Assembly (NCBI GenBank): GCA_016756695.1
Contig: CP066701.1
Span: forward strand, 1,640,001 to 1,704,000
DNA: 64,000 bases
Source: Heyndrickxia sporothermodurans
Lineage (GTDB): Bacteria > Bacillota > Bacilli > Bacillales > Bacillaceae_C
Direction of reading: 5' to 3'
In this document: positions 37,227-47,185 of the stretch, piece after piece
How positions within the stretch are numbered: the first letter of the stretch is position 1
Layout of the letters: the number at the start of each line of letters is the position of its first letter
Position numbers and translations under genes: made by a program
The notes under the pieces: generated by a model
Seen by the model: the letters and a program-made list of their open reading frames with translations, nothing else
The model's database searches: none
Told to the model about the DNA's origin: nothing

Positions 37227-38768
37227 ATGAACTCTAAATTAAATAAAGAATTAGGCAAAAATGATCAAAAGAACACAGTTAAAAGTATCGGAATCCTGAT
37301 GCAACCATTTACACACGGATTCGAATCTAAAGAAGAAGCACTAGATAGTATTGAAGTGATACAAAAATATCTCGATGAAGTGAATGTCAAAAGAAAGGGA
37401 TTAAATCGTGTAAATTGGCAGGAATTTAAGCGTTATTTAGCAGGTGGTATCCCACTAGCTGTAGGTTCATGGGAAAAATCAAAGAGGCTAAGGAACTTCG
37501 TACAAAATTTCCGTACGAATATCTTCTGTTTAAATATCAACGACCTTTCCAATGTACCTCCAAACCAAATTGATAGGGTAACAAAGAATATCTTTGATTA
37601 TTGCCACTTTGTTCAAGAATCATATTCAAGTGGCGATAAGTTATCCGAAAAGAAATATCACTGTTATGTGTTGGTTTCAGAAGAACCTGTCGGTTATGAA
37701 TTCTCATCCTATATTATGGAAAGGCTCCGTGATGATTTGGGTGCAAAAATAGGCGTTGACTTTGATAAAAGTATGACCCTAAGCAAAAATATCCTTCCCT
37801 CTGGGAAGCCTGTCAAGGTGAATGAAGATTTGGAAATATACAGTCTAAAGCTATATTTGAATGAAATTTCCCGAGTGGAAAGGATATTAGAGAAGGAAAG
37901 GAAGAAGATAAGCGACCAAGAGGTAGTCTATCGTCTGCTTGACAGAGATTTTAAGAATAAAATGATTACATCAAAAGTTCACTTCACTAATTTGCTGAAT
38001 GCCTTTGATTCGAAGGAGTTGGCTTCTCTAAACTATAGGGAAATCAGTTATCTATTCATGGTGTTGAATAACTTAGAAGATGATGATCAAATAACCTTTC
38101 AGCAAAAAATCCAACTTGCGGATGCCCTCAAAAAAAGAACAGCATTTAAGCAGGATGTGGAGGAATTTAAGAACTACAAAGATGTAAATGTGGGTTCTTT
38201 AATCCATATCCTTAGACAGCATGATGTTGCCACTGATGACCTCTTTGTCTTAATGGAGAACTATGAGCTTAGGAAAGATCTTTCATTTGAAATTAATGGG
38301 AAAATATATGAGAACAAAAATGTCTATGAGAAATTGAAAGAGATTGTATTTGGTTTCAAGTACAGAGGGAAGAAAATTCTTCTGATTTCTGGAACTGGAA
38401 CCGGAAAGAGCTTTGCATTGACCAAGATGATCCATGAATACAACGAGAAAATGAAATGTAACATTACTTCACATAAAAATCCCTATGGTTTTGCCCTCTA
38501 CAATTGCCCTCGCAATGCTCTAATCAGCAACCTTCAAAATGACTTTGAAAGTGATGGGATTTCTCTCAGAATTACTGGCTCAGATAAATACGAAGCCAAA
38601 GAGAGAGAGTCTCTGGTGAAAACTACTCCTAGCTTTCTCACCACTATTGATCATGCAACGGTCATTGTGGACATGAAAATGGACAAACAGATAGGAACTT
38701 CTGTAAATGAACCCCTACCAAAACTCCTCATTACGGATGAAACACATGTTTTGTCAGTGGATGCCTCC
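37227..38768 (+). pseudogene. Primase/helicase-like gene, 5' part (split by IS66)
   Basis: Encodes the first half of a protein that would have about 1037 residues. The N-terminal 250 residues (IFCLNINDL, KYHCYVLVSEEPVG, GVDFDKSMTLS) resemble a degenerate archaeo-eukaryotic primase-type fold. The helicase core starts with Walker A ISGTGTGKSFALTK near residue 390 and DEAH-type LLITDETHVLS near 505. It stops at VDASFK where IS66 inserted. The domain names are my reading of the motifs, resembling plasmid or phage origin-binding helicases. Confidence 0.7.
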
Positions 38769-38776
38769 TTTAAGCC
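38769..38776. repeat. IS66 target-site duplication (left copy)
   Basis: TTTAAGCC is repeated exactly at 41256-41263 after the element; 8 bp is the IS66-family length. Confidence 0.93.
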
Positions 38777-38861
38777 GTAAGAGTCAAATAGAATACACCT
38801 ATTAACATATATAGTACCTGTGAGATAATCTCTTCAAATCAAAGTTTGAGGAGGTTTTTTT

Positions 38862-39185
38862 ATGTCCCAAAGAAATAATCCAGAATTGCGTAAGGAATGG
38901 GAGCGTAGGATCGCTCTTTTCAAAGCGAGTGGCCTCACCCAATCCAAATGGTGTGAAATCAATGAAATAAGTATTCATCAGTTAAAGTATTGGCTTTATA
39001 AAGCCGATAATTTCTATTCAACCCAAGATTCTAACAGCAAGTGGATTCCGGTTACATTAGAAGAATCTGAGCAACAGAATGAAACATTACATATAAATGT
39101 TGGTTCAGCATCCATCGTGGTTAAACCTGGCTTTAATCCAACACTACTGGCGGAAGTAGTTAAGGCATTGAAATCAGTATGCTAA
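38862..39185 (+). CDS. tnpA: IS66 accessory protein TnpA
   Basis: A 107-residue protein with an N-terminal helix-turn-helix (SGLTQSKWCEINEISIHQLKYW) and the family C-terminal motif VGSASIVVKPGFNPTLLAEVVKAL. The ATG follows GAGGAGG. It overlaps tnpB. Confidence 0.88.
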   Translation: MSQRNNPELRKEWERRIALFKASGLTQSKWCEINEISIHQLKYWLYKADNFYSTQDSNSKWIPVTLEESEQQNETLHINVGSASIVVKPGFNPTLLAEVVKALKSVC

Positions 39186-39535
39186 AAGAAGTTACGGTTG
39201 ATCGTGTCTACCTCGCACAAGGTGTCACAGATTTACGGAAATCTATCGATGGATTGGCTGCTCTTGTAAAAGAAGAATTCGAGTTAGATCTTTTTTCTTC
39301 GAGTTTATTTGTTTTTTGTAACCGGCAGCGAGACAAGTTGAAAATTCTTCAATGGGATCATAACGGTTTTTGGCTTTATTATCGCCGGCTGGAGAGAGGA
39401 AATTTTCATTGGCCATCAGATAATAATTCGGGTCCTCTGAAAATAAGTCCACGCCAATTAAGGTGGTTATTAGATGGATTATCATTGGAACAAAAACAGG
39501 CACACCCTGTTGTAACAGCAAGAACAGTAATTTAA
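39179..39535 (+). CDS. tnpB: IS66 accessory protein TnpB
   Basis: A 118-residue IS66 Orf2 protein with the conserved AQGVTDLRKSIDGLAALV start and RLERGNFHWP core. It overlaps tnpA by 7 bases. Its role in transposition is required but undefined. Confidence 0.9.
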   Translation: MLKEVTVDRVYLAQGVTDLRKSIDGLAALVKEEFELDLFSSSLFVFCNRQRDKLKILQWDHNGFWLYYRRLERGNFHWPSDNNSGPLKISPRQLRWLLDGLSLEQKQAHPVVTARTVI

Positions 39536-39583
39536 ATAATGAAAAATCAGGGGAATTTACCTATTTTATCGTATAATATATTT

Positions 39584-41207
39584 ATGAAAAAGACAGCGAA
39601 TTCAACTACCCCAACCCCTACAATTGAAGAACTCCTGCAACGCTTGGAAATGCTGGAGAAACAAAATGCGGAATTAGAGGCGAAGCTAAAAAAGCAGAGC
39701 GCGTTAGAGGCCAAATTAAAATGGACTGAAGAACAGCTTCGCCTTCTGCAGAAAAATAGATTCGGCTTTTCCAGTGAAAAAACCAACCCCGATCAATTGG
39801 AACTTTTTAATGAAGTAGAAAATGAAGCTAATCCAGATTTGCCGGAACCTACTTTGGAATCTATTACTTATCAACGGCGCCGCAAAGTTCGTACTAACGT
39901 GAACTGATGTTAGAAAACTTGCCTGTGGAGACGATTGAATATCGTTTATCCCCTGAAGAGCAGGTTTGTTCGTGTTGCGGTGGAAATCTGCATGAAATGA
40001 GTACGCAAGTACGCCAGGAACTAAAATACATTCCTGCGGAATTGAAAGTTGTTAAACATGTTCAGTCCATTTACTCTTGCCGCCATTGTGAACGTGAAGA
40101 AATTGAAACTCCGGTTGTAACAGCACCAATGCCTAAACCGGTTCATTCAGGTAGTTTAGCATCTCCTTCTTTAATGGCACATATTATGAATCAAAAATAT
40201 GTGGATGGTACGCCATTATACCGGCAAGAAAAGCAATTTTCCAGATTGGGGGTACCGTTATCACGCCAAACCCTTGCCAATTGGATGATTCACGTACCAA
40301 CCGGTGGTTGAGCCCACTTTATGATCGCATGCATCAACTTCTTTTGGAAAAGGATATTTTACATGCGGACGAATCGACCCTGCAGGTACTTCACGAACCC
40401 GGTCAGTACCAGCCACCTCAAAATCATATCTCTGGCTCTACCGTACTGGAAAAGAAGGACCTTCAATCATCCTTTACGATTATCAGGAAACTAGGTCAGG
40501 CAAAAATGCCGAGAAATTCCTGTCAGGGTTTAAAGGATATTTACAGGTTGATGGATACGCCGGGTACCATAAGGTACCTAATGTAAAACTGGTCGGTTGC
40601 ATGGCTCATGCTCGACGTAAATTTGATGAGGCTTTAAAAGTATTGCCTTCTTCAAAGCGTCTGACATCAGGAGTAGCAGCAATGGAAGGTCTCCCAATAC
40701 TGTAACCAACTATATCGCATTGAGCGCGACCTAAAGGAGTTATCCTCTATGGAACGATACGAAAAACGATTAGAACGCAGCAAGCCAGTCTTGGATGCTT
40801 TTTTGTCATGGCTAAAAATACAGAAGCAAAAAGTGTTACCAAAAAGCGCTTTAGGTCAGGCGATTACCTACTGTCTCAATCAATGGAAGAAATTAGTGGC
40901 ATTCCTAGAGGATGGACGATTAGAAATTGATAATAATAGAAGCGAGCGCTCAATAAAGCCCTTTGTTATTGGGAGAAAAAACTTCCTTTTTTCAAATACA
41001 CCGAAAGGTGCAAGGGCTAGCGCAATCATTTATAGCATTGTGGAAACAGCAAAGGAAAATGGCCTAAACCCATATTATTACCTTCGCTATTTATTTGAGA
41101 AGTTACCTAACATTGATCTGACAGATAAAAATGCCCTGGATAAAGTACTGCCTTGGTCAACAACACTTCCAATCGTTTGCATAGATTTTAAAAACTTACC
41201 TAAATAA
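39584..41207 (+). pseudogene. tnpC: IS66 transposase TnpC, frameshifted
   Basis: The parts of an IS66 DDE transposase are spread over several frames: N-terminal leucine-zipper-like coil (39584-39907), zinc-binding VCSCCGGNL and middle (39907-40311), HADEST catalytic region (40281-40586) and the C-terminal IDNNRSERSIKP (40749-41207). At least three frame changes make this copy inactive. Confidence 0.85.
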
Positions 41208-41263
41208 TAACTCGATCCCCATCTGGTTGACAGGTGGGGATTATTTTACGCTTACTTTAAGCC

Positions 41264-42821
41264 CGAGGCCGTAAGGGATTATTTGATAGCAGAAAGGGCC
41301 GTTTTGGATGCGAATGGCGTGTCTCTCCATGTTACAGCAACCCCACAGAACCTACGCTCAGATGACTATGATTTAATCATCAACATTCAACAGAAGGATC
41401 ATCAAAATCCATTTAAAGAAGCAAAATATGCAATTTTAGGTGGAACAGCAAAACAAATAGAAGAGAAAATGCTAAATAGAATACAACTAGCTGTTGAAAG
41501 TGATAAGGAAAAGAAGCTATTGGTATTCATTGAATCAACTGACGAAATTGTACGGATTACTGCGGAACTAAAAAAGAGAGGAATTCCGTCTATGGGAATA
41601 TTTGCCAATAAGGAGAAAGAACGTTCTGATGAAGAGTTGATGCTCATTGATTATGGATTGATTCCAGATAACATTCAAGTTATCTTAGCAACGACTGTAC
41701 TTGGATCAGGCATATCTATCGTAAATAACAATGAGAATGATGAAACATGGGTACTTTGTTCGGCTGAGTCCCTTAACCATAATGCGGTAAGAATCATTCA
41801 AATGTCTCATCGTTTTCGAAACCAATACAGTAACTTGAAGGTACTTTTTCAAGCACCAAAATCAGAAAAAGACAGCAAAGTTTTTCTTTACCACACTTAT
41901 CTTGAAGAAGAAATTACGAAAGCTGAGAATACAATCACAGTCATTAAAGGAATGCGAAGAAACCCTTCAGGTTTAAGGATTAGATTGGATGGAATGGAAA
42001 GAGAAGCAGGATTGTTCACAGATAAGCAAGGGAAGATCCATGTATGTGCCCCGATTATTCAAAGTGAATTAATCCTCTATCAAACATACTTCAATTATTC
42101 TCATCCAGAGGCATTGATTCGGGAACTTGAGAAGAGTTTTGGATGCACATTTTCACAAGTATGTGATGAGTTAGAAATTGTTGATTCAAAGTTAGAATCC
42201 TCAAAGACAAACTCTATTGGTACTCGAAAGGAGAACTTACAAAGAATTGTTAATGGTCAGAGTTGGTACGATAGTTTACGCAAAGAGTACCTTCTAAATG
42301 GCCATGACAGAGGGAAATATGTCCTGAAGGATTTTAGCAGTGATGCAAGTAAAGATTTGATTTACTTTTTCCAAAACTCTTATGACTTTTCTTTTGTCAG
42401 CAGTGTCATGAAGGCTCATATGAAAGCAAACAAAGACAATACCTACTCTTATCAAAAGGAGAAAGAGGATTATGAAAGAGTCGAGAGAATAAAAATATCA
42501 CAAGATAATTCAATTGAGGTGGTGTTATACCAGACTGTTTGTTCACAATTGGAAAGGTATAGGGAGGATGGAAGGAAACTACAATTTTCCTCTAAAACGG
42601 CAGTAGATGGAGTAGATGGCTACCTGAAACGAATTAGCGATCAAATAATAAAAGCATTCGGTAAGAAGCCAGAGGAAACCAAATTTGATGTTAAATCATT
42701 CAGACGGCTCTTGAATCTTTACTTTGAAAAGAAAAAAGGTGGGCAAAGGATATACACTATCGTAGGGTTTAAAGATCAAGAATACCTAAAGGGAAAATAC
42801 GGGATAGACAAGGTTCTTTAA
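41264..42821 (+). pseudogene. Primase/helicase-like gene, 3' part
   Basis: Continues the frame from 38768 (through the duplicated bases) as PEAVRDYLIAERAVLDANG. It holds helicase motifs III to VI: HVTATPQNL (TAT), FIESTDEIVRI, TTVLGSGISI and QMSHRFRNQ (arginine finger motif QxxxRxxR). The last 250 residues have no recognised domain. Reading joins exactly once IS66 is removed. Confidence 0.75.
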
Positions 42822-42924
42822 CCCCTGACTTAGAGGAGGCTGTAAAACGCAGCTTCCTTTTTTATGTATCTGTATTTTAATGCAACTCTATAAACATCGG
42901 CTCTGTATGGATTGCGTTCTAGTT

Positions 42925-42975
42925 GGGGCGAAAATTCTTCGCAGAGGACTATAATAAATATATTTTTCGCCCTTC
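42925..42975. repeat. GGGCGAAAA inverted pair after the primase/helicase gene
   Basis: GGGGCGAAAATTC near 42932 and TTTTTCGCCC ending near 42972 form an inverted pair; the second arm matches, inverted, the leader repeat near 36999. The rest of 42822-43113 appears non-coding. Confidence 0.45.
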
Positions 42976-43113
42976 TAAGATAGGTTTATGGGGTTTCAAA
43001 CAATACAAATGAAAAGGTTTGGAGTAAAATGGGATTGCTAATCATAATTAGTGAGGATAATTATAAGTGTGTATTACGTCACATTTGTTAATTTTGAATG
43101 AGGGGCGATAAAT

Positions 43114-43308
43114 TTGATTTGCAATTGCGGAGGGGTATTGCTTGTTATTAGTGTAGAAGAACCACCGGAGCATTTATCTGAAAAGGAAAAACTTATATAT
43201 AATCGTGTTTGTGATGTGGAATGTCAAAAGTGCGGAAAAATTTATTATTCGCAACCGTATGATGATGGTAATGCCATAAATCTAGTTAGAAATACTAAGA
43301 AAATTTAA
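43114..43308 (+). CDS. Small zinc-ribbon protein
   Basis: A 64-residue protein with a TTG start behind GAGGGGCG. Cysteine pairs CNC at residues 3-5 and CQKC near 36-39 probably bind one zinc ion. A terminator follows at 43328. The family is not recognised. Confidence 0.6.
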   Translation: MICNCGGVLLVISVEEPPEHLSEKEKLIYNRVCDVECQKCGKIYYSQPYDDGNAINLVRNTKKI

Positions 43309-43327
43309 TAAAAATGATTAGAAGCAA

Positions 43328-43355
43328 AATATCACCTTTATAGGTGATTTTTTTG
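43328..43355 (+). terminator. Terminator
   Basis: ATCACCT and AGGTGAT stem followed by seven T. Confidence 0.75.
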
Positions 43356-43440
43356 TTTTGGTAAGGACTAAACTACTATTAAGGGATAATAAACAGAAAG
43401 AGGGTGCATTCAAATCGACAAGAGTATACTCATAAAACTA

Positions 43441-43869
43441 TTGAGAAAAAGTCTACTTTATAGGCTGATGGATAATATTGATGATTTAATCTCTGAAGCT
43501 AAGTTGACTCATAGAGAAGTAAGTAACCGTGCGGGGAATAGTAACAATTGGTTTAATGATGCTTACAACAATAATGAAGATATTCATATTTCTTCATTTG
43601 TGAAGGTACTTTCAGTTATTGACAACAAACAAGATTTAAAAGAACATAAGCTACTGAATGTTTTTGACAAGAAAATACTAAGTATTTCAACTTTGATTTC
43701 TCGTCTATCTGATGAGGATGAACAATATATAAACGATTTCATTATCTCTGACAAACAGCTTTTTCTTGATGTCTTGGGCGATTGGGCATCCATGGAATAT
43801 AAAAATAAATTAAATGAAAAAGAAAAGGAGATTATGGAAAAGGTTAAAATCCTAATCTCTAAAATTTAA
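43441..43869 (+). CDS. HTH protein upstream of the restriction system (possible controller)
   Basis: Up to 142 residues; the ATG at 43468 (MDNIDDLI) may be the true start. Residues 10-55 look like a divergent Cro/CI helix-turn-helix (LTHREVSNRAGNSNNWF then SFVKVLSVI). The C-terminal half is helical and charged. It ends 13 bases before the endonuclease gene, the place where controller proteins of restriction systems often sit. It lacks clear similarity to known C proteins. Confidence 0.5.
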   Translation: MRKSLLYRLMDNIDDLISEAKLTHREVSNRAGNSNNWFNDAYNNNEDIHISSFVKVLSVIDNKQDLKEHKLLNVFDKKILSISTLISRLSDEDEQYINDFIISDKQLFLDVLGDWASMEYKNKLNEKEKEIMEKVKILISKI

Positions 43870-43882
43870 GGAGGGATATATC

Positions 43883-45478
43883 ATGAGAAAAGTATGGTTT
43901 ATTACTCGACCAGAGAGAGACCCAAAGTTTCATGTAGATGCACTTCGAGCACTAAAAATCGCTACCGATGATTTTTCTATTGTTTGGTATGGAAACAGAG
44001 ATGCTCATAAACAATATGAAGCTGTCCTAGTGTCAGAAGGCTTGAAGAGAGACAATATTAGTAATGATGGGTCTGGTGGAAGGACCTGGGGAGCTATGTT
44101 ACGTACCTTCGGGTATGTATACTTGAATCAAGATGGTTATTTAGTCCTTACAAAAGTTGGTCAGAAAATATTAAATTCCGAAAAAGTCAGGGAAAATATA
44201 TCAAAGCAGATTTTAACCTTACAAATTCCTAATGCTTACTTTTTAGACAGCGGGTTTCGTCCTAAGTATGAAGATGGTTTTCAAATAAGACCAGCAATGT
44301 TCCTTGTACGTTTAGTAAATCAGTCATTACTAAATTATTATATTACAAAAGAGGAAATCACATTTTTTGCACTTACGGCTAAACGGGACAATGAATTAAT
44401 TAATGTTACTAAAAAAATCATTGATTTTAGAAATGCTTCTGATAATGAAAAACATGATATGAAACAGGCTGTAGCTACCCAATTTGATCATAGAGAAAGA
44501 TCGGACAGTGATGCTCGTGATTTTGCATCGGCACACGGAGATGTAGCCCATACGTTTATGATGCTTTGTGATTATACAGGGCTTGTTGATTACGTCAGGG
44601 GAGACGCATTGAGAGTACCAACAGATAAGCATGAAGCAACTTCTAAAATGCTGGATTACCTTGACAATAGGTATCCATTTAATAAAAGGTATTTAATTTC
44701 TCTTGAAAGGTTCGCTGAAAACGCAGGTTTAGATGTAGATAGTTACAAAGCGAGTGCATTTGGAGCGTTACCTCCTGCTACAAATAAAGGAAAGAGTATA
44801 CGAAAGGTTCAACGCCTTTTATCTCCTTATCCATTGATTCAGGGATTAAATGTTGAGGAGATTACGGAGATATTAGAACAGGAACTATCCGCTAATGAGG
44901 CTAGAAAATTTGCCTATGAGTTACACAAACACACTTATGAGGCTCTAAATGAGGATTTTGTTGAGTCCTATCTTTACGAAGAAAACGATCGTGTTTTTGA
45001 GGATAAAACAGGTGAGATTTTAAGATCCATTGGTTTTGAAGTAGATATGCGTCCTAAGCCATTGGGTGATGACATACGGACGGAAATTGAGATTTTAGTT
45101 CATGTAGACGAAGAATCCATTTGTATTTTAGATGCAAAAAATTATAGAGAAAAATTCACTTTATCGGCAAATCTAGCGTCTCACATGGCATCGGAATATA
45201 TCCCTAATTATCACGGCTACGAAGGTAAATCAGTCGCTTATTTTGGCTACGTAACTGCGAATAAGTTTGGTGGAGAAAGGCATCTCGAAAAAATAAGTGA
45301 GAAGGCAAAAATGATTAATTCCGAAATCAATGTATCTGGTGGGATTCTATCAGCAAAAGCATTGTTAGGATTTTTAGATTATTGCTTGGAGCATGAATTA
45401 AACAAGGAAGAAAGAAAAGAAAAGTTTATATCTTTGTTTACAAATACAGGGTATGATACAGTTGCAGAAATGCTTTAA
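43883..45478 (+). CDS. AlwI-family type II restriction endonuclease
   Basis: A 531-residue protein whose start (VWFITRPERDPKFHVDALRAL) and architecture match AlwI-type enzymes, which cut a few bases outside GGATC. The nuclease centre is TEIEILVHVD then CILDAKNY (D417, K419) in the C-terminal third, and the N-terminal part recognises DNA. The ATG follows AAGGAGGG. It is followed by a terminator and a cytosine-5 methylase. The exact site cannot be read from sequence. Confidence 0.75.
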   Translation: MRKVWFITRPERDPKFHVDALRALKIATDDFSIVWYGNRDAHKQYEAVLVSEGLKRDNISNDGSGGRTWGAMLRTFGYVYLNQDGYLVLTKVGQKILNSEKVRENISKQILTLQIPNAYFLDSGFRPKYEDGFQIRPAMFLVRLVNQSLLNYYITKEEITFFALTAKRDNELINVTKKIIDFRNASDNEKHDMKQAVATQFDHRERSDSDARDFASAHGDVAHTFMMLCDYTGLVDYVRGDALRVPTDKHEATSKMLDYLDNRYPFNKRYLISLERFAENAGLDVDSYKASAFGALPPATNKGKSIRKVQRLLSPYPLIQGLNVEEITEILEQELSANEARKFAYELHKHTYEALNEDFVESYLYEENDRVFEDKTGEILRSIGFEVDMRPKPLGDDIRTEIEILVHVDEESICILDAKNYREKFTLSANLASHMASEYIPNYHGYEGKSVAYFGYVTANKFGGERHLEKISEKAKMINSEINVSGGILSAKALLGFLDYCLEHELNKEERKEKFISLFTNTGYDTVAEML

Positions 45479-45483
45479 TAAGT

Positions 45484-45526
45484 AAAAGGTTAGAAACCCG
45501 ATAGAGGGTTTTCTAATCTTTTTTTA
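45484..45526 (+). terminator. Terminator between endonuclease and methylase
   Basis: GGTTAGAAACCC and GGGTTTTCTAATC arms followed by TTTTTTTATT. The methylase therefore probably has its own promoter, allowing it to be made first after entry into a new host. Confidence 0.75.
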
Positions 45527-45649
45527 TTTTTCGGAAAGAGTGTTCTCTAGTAAAAACTTTAAAGCTGCAAATTTAGTAGAAAAGGTGTATAATAATAGCA
45601 TAGATATATGCAAGAACAAATATTCGTTTTTTAGGAGATGTAACATCTT

Positions 45650-46798
45650 ATGAAATTTTTAAAGGGAGAATTATTTAATGGACCAGGTGGGCTTTCTCTA
45701 GGTGCTAAAAATGCAGGTTTTGTACATCCTGAAACTGGGGAAGAGTGGAAAATAGAGCACTTATGGTCAAATGATTATGATAGCAACGCTTGTAAAACAT
45801 TTGGATTAAATATATGTGGTGACGAAAATGACGAATCGGTTCACGTTGGGCCAGTTGAAAATTTACCAATAGGAGATAAATCTATATTAGGGGATATAGA
45901 TTGTTTCGCATTCGGTTTTCCTTGCAATGATTATTCAAATGTAGGTGAAAAGAAAGGATTAGAGGGAACTTTTGGTCCCTTGTATTCTTACGGTGTCAAG
46001 GTTTTAAAATTATATCAACCTAAATTCTTTGTTGCTGAAAACGTGGGTGGACTTCAAAGTGCGAATGAAGGAAATGCGTTTATAAAAATCTTAACTGAAC
46101 TAGAAGAGGCAGGATATAATCTAACTCCTCATTTGTATAAATTTGAAGAATATGGTATTCCACAGGCTAGACATAGGATTATTATTGTAGGAATTCGAAA
46201 TGATCTATATGAAAAAGGTATAAAATTTAAAGTTCCAGCACCAACAACATTAGCTTCAACAGATTATAAAACTTCTCGTGACGCTATTTTGGAGCCACCA
46301 ATTCCAGAGGATGCACCAAACCATGAAATGCCCAAACATACTAAAAAAGTTCAAGAAATGCTAAGTTATATACCAGCAGGGGAAAACGCTTGGTATTTAG
46401 GGATTCCTGAAGAACTTCGTTTGAATGTAAAAGGTGCAAGGTTAAGTTCGATTTATAAAAGGCTAGATCCTAATAGACCAGCTTATACTGTTACAGGTAG
46501 TGGTGGCGGTGGAACCCACATGTACCATTGGAGTGAGAACAGGGCATTAACCAATCGTGAAAGAGCAAGACTCCAAACCTTTCCTGATGATTTTGTGTTT
46601 TTGGGTAGTAAAGAAGCGGTAAGAAAACAAATTGGTATGGCTGTACCACCCGAAGGTGCAAAAATTGTATTTAACGCAATACTTAAAACTTTTGCAGGAA
46701 TAGAATATGATTCGATTCCCCCAATAGCGAAATTACAATTAGAAAACTTGAAGGGTACTAAGAAAGAGTCAATTAAAGAGTTAGTTACCGCTTTATAA
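45650..46798 (+). CDS. DNA cytosine-5 methyltransferase
   Basis: A 382-residue C5 methylase. Motif I is FNGPGGLSLGAKNAG near residue 9, the catalytic Cys is in FGFPCNDYSN near 91 (motif IV), ENVGG near 133 is motif VI and QARHRIIIVG near 173 is motif VIII; RARLQTFPDDF and IGMAVPP near the end are motifs IX-X. It would protect the host from the adjacent nuclease. A single C5 enzyme is unusual for an asymmetric AlwI-type site. Confidence 0.88.
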   Translation: MKFLKGELFNGPGGLSLGAKNAGFVHPETGEEWKIEHLWSNDYDSNACKTFGLNICGDENDESVHVGPVENLPIGDKSILGDIDCFAFGFPCNDYSNVGEKKGLEGTFGPLYSYGVKVLKLYQPKFFVAENVGGLQSANEGNAFIKILTELEEAGYNLTPHLYKFEEYGIPQARHRIIIVGIRNDLYEKGIKFKVPAPTTLASTDYKTSRDAILEPPIPEDAPNHEMPKHTKKVQEMLSYIPAGENAWYLGIPEELRLNVKGARLSSIYKRLDPNRPAYTVTGSGGGGTHMYHWSENRALTNRERARLQTFPDDFVFLGSKEAVRKQIGMAVPPEGAKIVFNAILKTFAGIEYDSIPPIAKLQLENLKGTKKESIKELVTAL

Positions 46799-46863
46799 TC
46801 TTCAAAAAAATAGAGGACTGTTTTGATTCATCTTTAGTAAAGTGTATATGGATTTATAATAGA

Positions 46864-46898
46864 AAGGATGGTTCCCTTAAACAGGTACCATCCTTTTC
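46864..46898. terminator. Bidirectional terminator
   Basis: AAAGGATGGT and ACCATCCTTT form a long stem with T tracts on both sides, between the converging methylase and ParR-like genes. Confidence 0.8.
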
Positions 46899-46903
46899 TT
46901 GTT

Positions 46904-47185
46904 TTAAAAGAGATTCATGATTAGCTCTTTGTCCACTTCATCCACAATCTCTTTCATTTTACCTTCTGTAGCATCTTTTATAGCAAATCCACTTTCATGT
47001 AGTCTCTTTTCGACATACTCATAAATCTGTTCAAGATTGGATATTTCTTGGTTTCTACTCATATCCTCCCGAATTAAGTCCCGGATATAAGCACTGAAAC
47101 TTTGAGTTTTTTTCTTTTCGTCGATAAAGCGAATCAAATCTTGGTCACTTGGTAGGAGGCTAATCGTAAATTTTGCATTAGGCAT
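46904..47185 (-). CDS. ParR-like partition DNA-binding protein
   Basis: A 93-residue protein starting at the ATG at 47185 behind GGAGG. The N-terminus AKFTISLLPSDQDLIRFIDEK followed by SFSAYIRDLIREDM fits a ribbon-helix-helix DNA-binding fold, and the C-terminus is an acidic helix. It overlaps the end of the ParM-like gene by 8 bases, as parR follows parM in type II plasmid partition systems. It would bind a centromere and the filament. Confidence 0.7.
   Translation of the reverse strand: MPNAKFTISLLPSDQDLIRFIDEKKKTQSFSAYIRDLIREDMSRNQEISNLEQIYEYVEKRLHESGFAIKDATEGKMKEIVDEVDKELIMNLF

Larger units (their letters stand above)
38777..41255 (+). mobile_element. IS66-family element, transposase decayed
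   Basis: A 2479-base element from GTAAGAGTC to TACGCTTAC with perfect 8-bp target duplications. It carries tnpA, tnpB and a frameshifted tnpC. Removing it and one duplication restores the primase/helicase frame exactly (VDASFK-PEAVRDYL). Confidence 0.93.
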
